DNA from: an uncultured Solobacterium sp.
Lineage (GTDB): Bacteria; Bacillota_I; Bacilli_A; Erysipelotrichales; Erysipelotrichaceae
DNA length: 5,764 nt
Reading direction: 5' to 3'
Assembly (NCBI GenBank): GCA_905235315.1
Contig: CAJOLG010000118.1
Location: forward strand, 1 to 5,764
Below, one piece after another: positions 1-5,764 of the stretch. A program made the position numbers and the translations under genes. The first letter of the stretch is position 1, and every line of letters begins with the position of its first letter. The notes beneath the pieces are model-generated. The model was given only the letters and a program-made list of their open reading frames with translations. It had not been told where the DNA came from and did not search any database.

Positions 1-62
1 CTCCACCCACTCGAAACTGTCTGAAGCCGAAAAGTGCCTGAAATCAAGGGCTTTCGCGGCTA
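1..62. other. Non-coding tail downstream of the rRNA methyltransferase gene, left window edge
   Basis: No gene can be supported here. On the minus strand one frame stays open across the whole stretch, but it shows no start codon with a ribosome binding site and matches no family I recognise, so it is too short to call. An imperfect inverted repeat occupies 25-61 and is listed separately. The last eight bases in the minus direction (8 to 1) read GGGTGGAG, which could be a Shine-Dalgarno-like site for a gene beginning beyond the edge, but this cannot be tested from the window. Confidence 0.5.
25..61 (-). repeat. Imperfect inverted repeat (hairpin) just after the rlmCD stop codon
   Basis: Read on the minus strand, AGCCG (61-57) pairs with CGGCT (29-25). 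The pairing continues as GAAAG against CTTTT after one bulged base, with one G-U pair, and a further CC/GG pair is possible after a small bulge. This gives roughly ten paired bases around an internal loop. The arm begins two bases after the stop codon, a usual place for a 3'-end structure. However, the bases that follow (TCAGACAG) contain no U-tract, so it is not a canonical intrinsic terminator. It could be a weak terminator, an mRNA-stabilising 3' stem, or chance. Confidence 0.35.
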
Positions 63-1193
63 TTATTCTTTAACCTTTGACATCAATACTACCGTCTCAA
101 CGTGGTCCGTATAGCAGAACATATCAACAGGAATCAAACGATTAATCACATAACCATACGATTTCAGTATTTCTGTATCGCTTCTCTGGGTGACAGGATT
201 GCAGGATATATAGACGATCCGGTCAACACCGCTTTGCCCCAGCGCATGTGTAACAGCTTTGCCAAGTCCTGCGCGCGGCGGATCTGCGATGACCACATTT
301 TCCGTAACTTCATGTTCGGAAAGATACCGCGCAATATCATCACAGCAGAAGGAAACATTCTGAATGCCGTTATGCTTCGCATTTCCTTTTGCATCCTGGA
401 TTGCCTGCGGAACCACTTCCACTCCTGTCACATGGTTTGCCTGCTTTGCCGCAAGAAGCGTAATTGTTCCGATCCCGCAGCAAAGATCCAGCACGGTATC
501 GGTGCTCTTTAATTCCGCAAGATCGAGAGCAGTACGGTAAAGCACCTGGGTCTGGACCGGGTTTACCTGAAAAAACGATCCGGAAGAAATGCGGAACCGG
601 ATTCCTTCAATCTCATCAAAGATATATCCCGGCCCGTAAACAACTGTTTCCCGGTCACCGAGCACCATGGAGGTTTTCCGGTTGTTGCGGTTTACGATGA
701 CGGTTCTGATCTCCGGATGCATTCTGACAAGCTGCCCAACCAGTTTCTTTGACCCCGGCAGCACCTTCTGACCGATCACGATCACAAGGAGAACACTTCC
801 GTCCGCATGCGATACCCGAATATAAAGATGTCTCAGAACACCGGTTCCCGTATCTTCATGATACGCAGTCAGATTCATGGCATCCGCAATCTTCGTAAAG
901 TCACGGATGATGGCATTGGCTGTTTCATTCTGAATCAGACAGTCATCGGTGGAAATCACGCGATGGGTCCCTTCCCGGTACATTCCGGCAGTCAGATGTC
1001 CGTCCTTTTTCCGATGAAATGACGCATAAACCTTATGCCGATAATGAAACGGGTCCTCCATTCCGAGGACCATTTCCACATTTTGTTCCGGAAACAGTTT
1101 CATGACCTGTTTCCGTTTTTTATGAAGCGTTTCGGGATAGGATGTCTCAATCCAGCGGCATCCCCCGCACTGCTTCGAAAACGCACATTTCAA
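63..1193 (-). CDS. rlmCD: 23S rRNA (uracil-5-)-methyltransferase, RlmCD/RumA family, without TRAM domain
   Basis: This enzyme uses S-adenosylmethionine to methylate C5 of uridine in 23S rRNA; in Gram-positives RlmCD modifies U747 and U1939. Visible in the 376 residues: N-terminal cysteines C3, C9, C12 and a distant C85, the spacing of the family's 4Fe-4S ligands; the FFQVNP motif (207-212); the SAM-binding loop DLCCGIG (236-242); DPPRAG (304-309); the nucleophile in YISCNP (C331); and the catalytic base in HVE (E366). The usual DMFPHT segment reads DMFCYT. Most RumA/RlmCD proteins are about 450 residues with an N-terminal TRAM RNA-binding domain. This one starts directly at the Fe-S region, the layout of E. 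coli RlmC. The start is TTG at 1193: an in-frame TGA lies four codons upstream, and the next Met (residue 31) would lose three cluster cysteines. The start overlaps the stop of the HAD gene (TTGA), implying coupled translation. Family assignment is secure; U747 versus U1939 specificity is not. Confidence 0.93.
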   Translation of the reverse strand: MKCAFSKQCGGCRWIETSYPETLHKKRKQVMKLFPEQNVEMVLGMEDPFHYRHKVYASFHRKKDGHLTAGMYREGTHRVISTDDCLIQNETANAIIRDFTKIADAMNLTAYHEDTGTGVLRHLYIRVSHADGSVLLVIVIGQKVLPGSKKLVGQLVRMHPEIRTVIVNRNNRKTSMVLGDRETVVYGPGYIFDEIEGIRFRISSGSFFQVNPVQTQVLYRTALDLAELKSTDTVLDLCCGIGTITLLAAKQANHVTGVEVVPQAIQDAKGNAKHNGIQNVSFCCDDIARYLSEHEVTENVVIADPPRAGLGKAVTHALGQSGVDRIVYISCNPVTQRSDTEILKSYGYVINRLIPVDMFCYTDHVETVVLMSKVKE

Positions 1194-1819
1194 AGAATCA
1201 CCTCATTCATCGAATGAACCACATGGTCTGTCGCTTCACGGAGCACACGGTAACTCTGATGGCCGGAGGCAACAAGCGTAAACTGATTCACACCGATCGC
1301 CAGGCTGGTCTCCATATCATGAATACTGTCGCCGATAAACATGCAGTCATCCGGGCTGCAGCCGGAGGATGCCATCCAGCGCTTTGCCATCTCGATTTTG
1401 GATTCGGCAAGATCATTGTCAATCCCCAGAATCTCATCAAAGTACTTCGCAACATCAAGCGAAGCTGTCTGATATTCCAGCTTGTCATGGCGGCAGGCAG
1501 AAAGAATCACATTGCGGTACCCCTTTTCACAGGATTCCCTGATCTTGTCAAGAACGCCGTCCACAAGACCGCAGCGGTCAAATCCCATGTCATAAAGCCG
1601 GTTGAATTCAACCGACACTTCCTCATAACTTTCCTGCTCAAAGGTATAGCCGAGTTTTTTATAATAATCGATCACCGGAAAGCAGAACAGATCCCGGTAA
1701 TCATCCAGCGTGTACTCCGAAAACATGCCCCGTTCCTTCAGCATGAAATGTTCAACATTCCGGCACAGTTCGACATCATCGATAATCGTGCCGTTATAAT
1801 CCCATATAATCGTTTTCAT
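1190..1819 (-). CDS. HAD-superfamily hydrolase (class I cap, phosphoglycolate-phosphatase-like), DxN variant
   Basis: A 209-residue soluble protein with the haloacid dehalogenase phosphatase layout. Motif I is WDYNGT with nucleophile D7, followed by a helical cap (about 15-85). Motif II is VILSAC (S107), the probable motif III lysine is K141 in ESKIEMA, and motif IV is IGDSIHD (D164, D168, Mg2+ ligands). It is expected to hydrolyse a small phosphoester in the cytoplasm, but the substrate cannot be read from sequence. The second Asp of the DxD motif, usually the general acid/base, is Asn here (N9, codon AAC at 1795-1793). DWNGT/DYNGT forms recur in uncharacterised HAD proteins of gut Firmicutes, so this is probably a subfamily trait rather than a defect. 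The ATG start has AAGGAAG (1832-1826) six bases upstream. It lies 61 bases after nadE and its stop overlaps the rlmCD start. Position beside NAD genes makes a nucleotide or sugar phosphate possible, but that is inference. Confidence 0.85.
   Translation of the reverse strand: MKTIIWDYNGTIIDDVELCRNVEHFMLKERGMFSEYTLDDYRDLFCFPVIDYYKKLGYTFEQESYEEVSVEFNRLYDMGFDRCGLVDGVLDKIRESCEKGYRNVILSACRHDKLEYQTASLDVAKYFDEILGIDNDLAESKIEMAKRWMASSGCSPDDCMFIGDSIHDMETSLAIGVNQFTLVASGHQSYRVLREATDHVVHSMNEVIL
1198..1204 (-). promoter_or_regulatory. Ribosome binding site for the rRNA methyltransferase (GAGGTGA)
   Basis: GAGGTGA lies four bases upstream of the TTG at 1193 and inside the last codons of the HAD gene. Together with the in-frame stop just upstream it fixes the TTG as the start. 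It is a good match to the anti-Shine-Dalgarno, though the spacing is at the short end. Confidence 0.75.
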
Positions 1820-1860
1820 AGCGTGCTTCCTTACCCAGAGAATGTCAGCCGGTCTTTTAT

Positions 1861-1880
1861 GGCAAACCCGCTGTTTGGCC
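1861..1880 (-). repeat. Small bulged hairpin in the nadE/HAD gap
   Basis: On the minus strand GGCCAAAC (1880-1873) can pair with GTTTGCC (1867-1861): seven base pairs, one bulged C and a five-base loop, directly after the nadE stop. It is followed by ATAAAAGACC, not a U-tract, so it is not a standard terminator. It may be a weak attenuating or stabilising stem separating the nad genes from the HAD-rlmCD pair. The rest of the 61-base gap (1820-1880) holds the HAD ribosome binding site; I see no convincing -35/-10 pair. Confidence 0.3.
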
Positions 1881-3836
1881 TCATGCGTTTTTCAGAATGT
1901 CCAGCCAGAGGCTTACACTCGCATCGCTCGGCATGCGCCAGTCGCCGCGCGGGCTGAGCGTAACCGAACCGACCTTCGGTCCGTCCGGCAGACAGCTGCG
2001 CTTGAACTGCTGGTGGAAGAACCGGTTGTAAAAACGAATCTCCGCATTCTTGATAAACTCCTTGTCAAGGTCATCGTATGCCAGACACGCAAGAAGCAGA
2101 ATCTTGTCCGGCGCAAACCCCCAGCGCATCACATAGTACAGGAAGAAATCATTCAGATCATACTTTCCGATCTTATCTTCCGTCTTCTGGGCGATAACGC
2201 CTTTTTTATTCGGTGTAAGCTCCGGTGAAATCGGGGTTCCGATGATGTCCAGAAGGACATTTTTCAGTGCTTCATCCCCGCAGGTCAGCGCATATGCACG
2301 GCAGATATACTGAACCAGTGTTTTGGGAACCGAACCGTTCACCCCGTACATCGACATGTGATCCCCGTTATAGGTGCACCAGCCAAGCGCCAGTTCGGAG
2401 AGATCTCCCGTACCGACCACCAGACCGTTTTCCATATTCGCCGCATCCATCAGAATATAGGTGCGCATTCTCGCCTGGGCATTCTCATAGGTGGTATCCC
2501 CGTCACCTTTGTACTCTCCGCCGTGGCCGAGTGTGATAAGGTGCTCTTTTACCGGTTTGCCGATTTCCACCTCTCGGATCTCTGCCTTCAGACACTTCAT
2601 AAGATCGACGGCGTTCCGATACGTACGGTCACTGGTATTTCCTTTGCTGGGCATGGTATAGGCGATGATCCGGATGCCCTTCACAAGCTTGCGTGCTTCA
2701 TTGCATACAAGCAGTGCCAGCGTGCTGTCGAGTCCGCCGGAAACCCCGATTACCAGCGTCTTGATACCGGTCGCCCGGACACGAGTCGCAAGTCCGTTTG
2801 CCTGAATCTGCAGGATGCGCGAGCAGCGTTCCGCGAGTTCCCGGTCATCACTCGGCACAAACGGCATCCGGGAAACCGAATAGTGTTCCTTCTTCAGGTT
2901 CTTTATCATCGTATCAACCGAAGAATCATAGCTTCCGCCCAGCGGCTTTACATGAATTTCCGCTCTGCGGTACCAGTCATCGGATTCGGTCGTAAATGTA
3001 TTCTGATGCGTGCGGTTGTATTCAAGCACATCGAGGTCGATCACAGCCGTCTTCAGTGCCGGCCGCTCCGGATAGATCATTTCTCCCAGCATCTTGCCGT
3101 TGGAGGCGATCATGGAATGACCGGAGAATACAAGATCTGTGGAGGACTCATCCACTGCAGCGCTTGTATAAATATATCCGCAGTAACAGTCCGCGCTCTG
3201 ATGAATGACAAGATTCCTGCGGTATTCCGCTTTTCCGATCACTTCATCACTTGCGGAAAGATTGGCAATCAGATTTGCGCCCGCAAGGCAAGCATGAGTA
3301 CTCGGACGGTCCGGTACCCAGAGATCTTCACAGATATCAATTCCAAGCACCGCTCCGCTGAGACGGTCTTCGCCAAGCAGATCAATACCGAACGGAACCG
3401 TCTGACCGGCAACGGTCACGGTTCTTCCGATAATATCTTTCCCGGACGCAAACCACCGCATCTCATAGAATTCACTGTATGAAGGGATGCTGGTCTTCGG
3501 AACAATTCCGGCGATCACACCTTCCGACACCAGAGCGGCGCAGTTATACAGGCAGTTTTCATACCGCATCGGAAAGCCGACCACATATGTCGTCCCTTTG
3601 CGTTTTTCGGACGCTTTGGCAATCTGCCGCAGCCCTTCCTCGGCTGCCGCAAGAAGAGCTGCCTGATCAAACAGATCCGCACAGGTATAGCCGGTGATGC
3701 ACAGTTCCGGAAATACGACAATCCCGCAGTCCTTTGCGGCATTCATCAGGGAAATGATTTCCGCTGTATTGTATGCCGGATCGCCGACCTTCATTGAAGG
3801 CACCGCAGTGCCTGCCTTAATCATCCGATTTTTCAT
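1881..3836 (-). CDS. nadE: Glutamine-dependent NAD+ synthetase (glutaminase plus synthetase)
   Basis: This enzyme catalyses the last step of NAD formation: NaAD is adenylated by ATP and amidated with ammonia released from glutamine. The 651 residues match the large two-domain form (M. tuberculosis NadE has 679). The N-terminal nitrilase-type glutaminase domain (about 5-300) shows the triad E44 in FPELCITGY, K114 in PKTSIP and C169 in DICEDLW. The C-terminal synthetase domain (about 335-645) has the ATP PP-loop SGGLDS (366-371, bases 2724-2741), the TGDLSELALGW segment (476-486) and a GDHMSMYGVNG stretch (491-501). All key residues are present, so it should be active with glutamine and not depend on free ammonia. 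The ATG at 3836 overlaps the nadD stop (ATGA) and has GAGGAG seven bases upstream; the alternative Met at residue 5 sits too far from that site. It is third in the pncB-nadD-nadE unit. Confidence 0.97.
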   Translation of the reverse strand: MKNRMIKAGTAVPSMKVGDPAYNTAEIISLMNAAKDCGIVVFPELCITGYTCADLFDQAALLAAAEEGLRQIAKASEKRKGTTYVVGFPMRYENCLYNCAALVSEGVIAGIVPKTSIPSYSEFYEMRWFASGKDIIGRTVTVAGQTVPFGIDLLGEDRLSGAVLGIDICEDLWVPDRPSTHACLAGANLIANLSASDEVIGKAEYRRNLVIHQSADCYCGYIYTSAAVDESSTDLVFSGHSMIASNGKMLGEMIYPERPALKTAVIDLDVLEYNRTHQNTFTTESDDWYRRAEIHVKPLGGSYDSSVDTMIKNLKKEHYSVSRMPFVPSDDRELAERCSRILQIQANGLATRVRATGIKTLVIGVSGGLDSTLALLVCNEARKLVKGIRIIAYTMPSKGNTSDRTYRNAVDLMKCLKAEIREVEIGKPVKEHLITLGHGGEYKGDGDTTYENAQARMRTYILMDAANMENGLVVGTGDLSELALGWCTYNGDHMSMYGVNGSVPKTLVQYICRAYALTCGDEALKNVLLDIIGTPISPELTPNKKGVIAQKTEDKIGKYDLNDFFLYYVMRWGFAPDKILLLACLAYDDLDKEFIKNAEIRFYNRFFHQQFKRSCLPDGPKVGSVTLSPRGDWRMPSDASVSLWLDILKNA

Positions 3837-4465
3837 TTCAGTTCTCCTCGGTCCAGATATCCCAGCATCATCCGATGCAGTTCTTCCGGCACCTGTGTTT
3901 TCAGGGCAGTATAGTCCTCATTCATCCGCGCCAGAAGACGGCGCACCTGTGTGCTTGATACGTCTTTGGTATCATCCGGCGTTTCCAGAATCGTGATACC
4001 GTCTTTCAGCCCGGAAAGATACGGATCGTTTTCAAGAAGTTCTTCCGGATGATCATCGCTGCGTTTCATACAGATGATGCCGAATTCCCGGCAGATATCC
4101 TCCACATGAAGCCAGACGGTTTCAAGTTCCGGCAGTTTGTCAGAGCCAAACAGCAGAGATACCTGATAGCCGAGATCCCGGTAATGACACATGGTCTCGT
4201 AGGTCCGGGGCTGCTGTGCGGCCTCGATCTCATAACGCGAGACAACCATCCAGGGGTGATCCGCCGCAATTCTGTCGAGCATCGCAAGCCGGTCTTCATC
4301 GGAAAACGCAAACTCTTTTCCCTGCGTATCGGAAATGTAGGAGTTCTTTGTCGGCACAAAGATCACCTTCTCCCGTCCCGTGTTCTTCATCGCATATTCC
4401 GCAAGCCGGATATGCGCAACGGTCGGCGGGTTGAAGGCTCCGCCGAAAAGAAGAGCCGGTATCAA
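3833..4465 (-). CDS. nadD: Nicotinate-mononucleotide adenylyltransferase
   Basis: NadD transfers AMP from ATP to NaMN, giving NaAD and pyrophosphate; the gene sits between those for the preceding and following steps. Numbering from the TTG start (210 residues, a normal length; E. coli has 213), the sequence shows the nucleotidyltransferase fold's GGAFNPP (8-14) and TVAH (15-18), the position of the (H/T)xGH motif with Ala for Gly, TYETM (88-92), GSDKL (107-111), and VSSTQVR (169-175), equivalent to ISSTxxR, which binds ATP phosphates. An ATG at 4507 is in frame and would add 14 residues (rich in Pro/Arg/Gly, inside pncB), but it has no spaced ribosome binding site. TTG at 4465 has GGAGG six bases upstream, overlaps the pncB stop by TTGA, and puts the nucleotide-binding motif where family members have it. 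A relative acting on NMN cannot be excluded, but the context favours NaMN. Confidence 0.92.
   Translation of the reverse strand: MIPALLFGGAFNPPTVAHIRLAEYAMKNTGREKVIFVPTKNSYISDTQGKEFAFSDEDRLAMLDRIAADHPWMVVSRYEIEAAQQPRTYETMCHYRDLGYQVSLLFGSDKLPELETVWLHVEDICREFGIICMKRSDDHPEELLENDPYLSGLKDGITILETPDDTKDVSSTQVRRLLARMNEDYTALKTQVPEELHRMMLGYLDRGELK
3844..3849 (-). promoter_or_regulatory. Ribosome binding site for nadE (GAGGAG)
   Basis: GAGGAG lies seven bases before the nadE ATG, within the last codons of nadD. It selects Met1 over the in-frame ATG at residue 5, which would be 19 bases away. Confidence 0.8.
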
Positions 4466-5764
4466 ATGCGGCCTCCGTGGAGACGCTGGTACATCTCCTC
4501 CCGGCATTCCGCAACCCGGAGGGTCAGGTCAACATAATGCTTATGCGGGAATTCCGGACGGAGTTCCGACTCCCAGACACGGTTTTCCAGCTGCTCGCGG
4601 ATATAATCTTTTTTCTGCGCAATCGTCGGTAAATCGATTGCCACTTCCCCATTGATGATGTGCGGCACAAGAATCCGTTCCGCATGTACCGGTACGATCG
4701 TTTTGTGCGTATCAAACGCATCCGGGTCGAGATTCACAACTTCAATCGGAACCCCGTTTTCAATCACTTCATCATCCATGGCGATGATATCGCACTGCCC
4801 CTTGCCGTCTTCATCATAGACGCGCCATGCCATCAGCTTGCCGGGAATGATTGCTTTGGATACGGTATCCGAGCACTTCATCTTAGGGGTATAGGAGCCG
4901 TCGGCTTCCTTTACCGCAACCAGCTTGTATACGCCGCCGAACACCGGATCCGTTGCGCTGGTAATCAGCTTTTCTCCAACGCCGTAGGAATCAAAGTGGG
5001 CATCTTCGTACAGTTCCATATTTGCCATCTTCTTTTCATCCAGACTGTTCGAGGCGACCAGTTTGACATAGGGTTTTCCTGCCTTATCGAGAGCCTTGCG
5101 AAGACGCTTGTATCCGCGGGCAAGGTCACCGGAGTCAATGCGTGCACTCTTGACACGCTTATTGGGATCGTCCGGATATTTTTCAATCAGTTCATCGTCC
5201 AGTTTGATCAGATTCGGAAGACCGGACTCAAAGATGTTGTACGTATCCAGCAGGAGCGAAACATTTTCCGGATAGGTTTCCGCATAGGCGCGGAACGCAT
5301 CAAGCTCGGTTGGATAGAACTCGATGAAACTGTGGGCAATCGTTCCCACTGCCTTTACATCGGACCCGTACTTCATTTCCGCAAGGCAGTTGGCAGTGCC
5401 GATACAGCCGCCGAGAATTGCCGCATATGCGCCGTCATTGCCGGCGCTGGCACCCTGTGCCCGCCGGGTTCCGAACTCCATGACATTGCGCGGCTGATGA
5501 ATCGAAAGGCCTGAAATCTTGGTTGCCTTGGTGGCGATCAGCGAGTGGAAGTTCATGGTCTGCAGAAGATACGTTTCAATCAGAATTGCGCCGACCATAT
5601 CGCATTCAATGCGGACCATCGGAACCTGCGGATAACATACGGTTCCTTCTCTCAGCATATACACATCGCCCTTCCAGCGGTAATCTCTCAGGTAATCACA
5701 GAATTCCTGACTCATTCCCTTCGTTCTCAGCCAGATCAGATCCTGCTCGTTGAAATGATAGTTC
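4462..5764 (-). CDS. pncB: Nicotinate phosphoribosyltransferase, 5' end beyond window
   Basis: PncB joins nicotinate and PRPP, with ATP hydrolysis, to form NaMN, the entry step of nicotinate salvage. The frame is open to the right edge, so the gene is partial. The ATG at 5715 is internal: the 16 codons before it (including FNEQDLIWLR) match the N-terminal helix conserved in the family, and roughly 40-60 residues are probably missing. Visible motifs are EFGTRRAQG (5478-5452), GTIAHSF (5346-5326) whose His (5334-5332) corresponds to the phosphorylated histidine, LLDTYN with the DTYN (5247-5236) of the PRPP-binding region, RIDSGDL (5142-5122) and GVGEKLITS (4983-4957). The C-terminal part is full length and ends HGGRI. 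Family identity is secure and no defect is seen. The stop overlaps the nadD TTG. The promoter and any NAD-responsive control (a NiaR or NrtR operator) would lie upstream, outside the window. Confidence 0.96.
   Translation of the reverse strand, partial: NYHFNEQDLIWLRTKGMSQEFCDYLRDYRWKGDVYMLREGTVCYPQVPMVRIECDMVGAILIETYLLQTMNFHSLIATKATKISGLSIHQPRNVMEFGTRRAQGASAGNDGAYAAILGGCIGTANCLAEMKYGSDVKAVGTIAHSFIEFYPTELDAFRAYAETYPENVSLLLDTYNIFESGLPNLIKLDDELIEKYPDDPNKRVKSARIDSGDLARGYKRLRKALDKAGKPYVKLVASNSLDEKKMANMELYEDAHFDSYGVGEKLITSATDPVFGGVYKLVAVKEADGSYTPKMKCSDTVSKAIIPGKLMAWRVYDEDGKGQCDIIAMDDEVIENGVPIEVVNLDPDAFDTHKTIVPVHAERILVPHIINGEVAIDLPTIAQKKDYIREQLENRVWESELRPEFPHKHYVDLTLRVAECREEMYQRLHGGRI
4472..4476 (-). 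promoter_or_regulatory. Ribosome binding site for nadD (GGAGG) deciding a TTG start
   Basis: A perfect GGAGG sits six bases before the TTG at 4465, inside the last codons of pncB. The longer alternative start (ATG 4507) has only a GGA directly abutting the ATG. This is the main evidence for the shorter NadD. Confidence 0.8.

Noticed and set aside
25..61. Intrinsic terminator after rlmCD
   Set aside because: A stem is possible, but no U-tract follows it in the minus direction, so I list it as an inverted repeat only.
1..62. C-terminal or internal coding piece of another minus-strand gene
   Set aside because: One frame is open for about 20 codons, but there is no start, no ribosome binding site and no recognised family; an open frame this short is uninformative.
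1820..1880. Internal promoter for HAD-rlmCD
   Set aside because: The best -10-like hexamer (CATAAA after TG) matches 4 of 6 and the sequence 17 bases upstream matches a -35 in only about 3 of 6; not enough to call.
1142..1957. Plus-strand open frame (271 codons) spanning the HAD gene and its flanks
   Set aside because: It runs antisense through three well-supported minus-strand genes and their junctions, and has no recognisable domain.
2358..3482. Long plus-strand open frame (374 codons) antisense to nadE
   Set aside because: It lies wholly inside nadE, whose catalytic motifs are complete, shows no recognisable domain, and no supporting context; it is a by-product of nadE codon use.
4463..4507. 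N-terminal 14-residue extension of NadD from ATG 4507
   Set aside because: It has no properly spaced ribosome binding site, would deepen the overlap with pncB to 46 bases, and adds residues unlike the NadD N-terminus; TTG 4465 is better supported.
4660..5514. Long plus-strand open frame (284 codons) antisense to pncB
   Set aside because: It is entirely opposite the conserved pncB sequence and resembles no known protein.
5713..5715. ATG as the start of pncB
   Set aside because: The frame is open upstream to the window edge and encodes residues matching the conserved family N-terminus, so this Met is internal and the gene is partial.
1..5764. CRISPR array, defence system, toxin-antitoxin pair, insertion sequence or tRNA
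   Set aside because: No spaced direct repeats, cas-like proteins, transposase motifs, terminal inverted repeats or cloverleaf sequences were seen; apart from 61-62 base stretches the window is filled by housekeeping-type genes.

Overview
This window is a compact, single-direction stretch of a bacterial chromosome. All five genes read on the minus strand, and coding sequence fills nearly everything from position 63 to the right edge. Base composition looks balanced (near 50% G+C by eye, not computed). The Shine-Dalgarno sites are strong and purine-rich, TTG starts occur, and the proteins resemble those of low-to-mid-GC Gram-positive bacteria. A Bacillota (Firmicutes) host, perhaps a gut clostridium or erysipelotrich, is the best inference. 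No marker gene fixes the taxon.

In transcription order (right to left), the first three genes are pncB (nicotinate phosphoribosyltransferase, 5' end cut off by the window edge), nadD (nicotinate-mononucleotide adenylyltransferase) and nadE (glutamine-dependent NAD synthetase). Together they make the full Preiss-Handler route: nicotinate to NaMN, to NaAD, to NAD. Both junctions are 4-base stop/start overlaps (TTGA at pncB/nadD, ATGA at nadD/nadE), so the genes almost certainly share one mRNA and are translationally coupled. The nadD start is best placed at a TTG (4465) rather than the upstream ATG (4507).

After a 61-base gap holding a small bulged hairpin and a good ribosome binding site comes a HAD-superfamily hydrolase. 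Its first catalytic motif reads D-Y-N-G-T, with Asn in place of the usual second Asp. Its stop codon overlaps, again through TTGA, the TTG start of an RlmCD/RumA-type 23S rRNA (uracil-5)-methyltransferase that lacks the N-terminal TRAM domain but keeps its Fe-S cysteines and catalytic residues. The last 62 bases (1-62) are non-coding as far as can be seen and contain an imperfect inverted repeat just beyond the methyltransferase stop.

I see no tRNA or rRNA gene, insertion sequence, CRISPR array, prophage gene or clear promoter. The window is mostly ordinary core metabolism. The points worth a second look are the serial TTG/overlap architecture, the HAD active-site substitution, the TRAM-less methyltransferase, a variant nucleotide-binding motif in NadD, and the tail after the methyltransferase gene, a type of site used by integrative elements in other Gram-positives.
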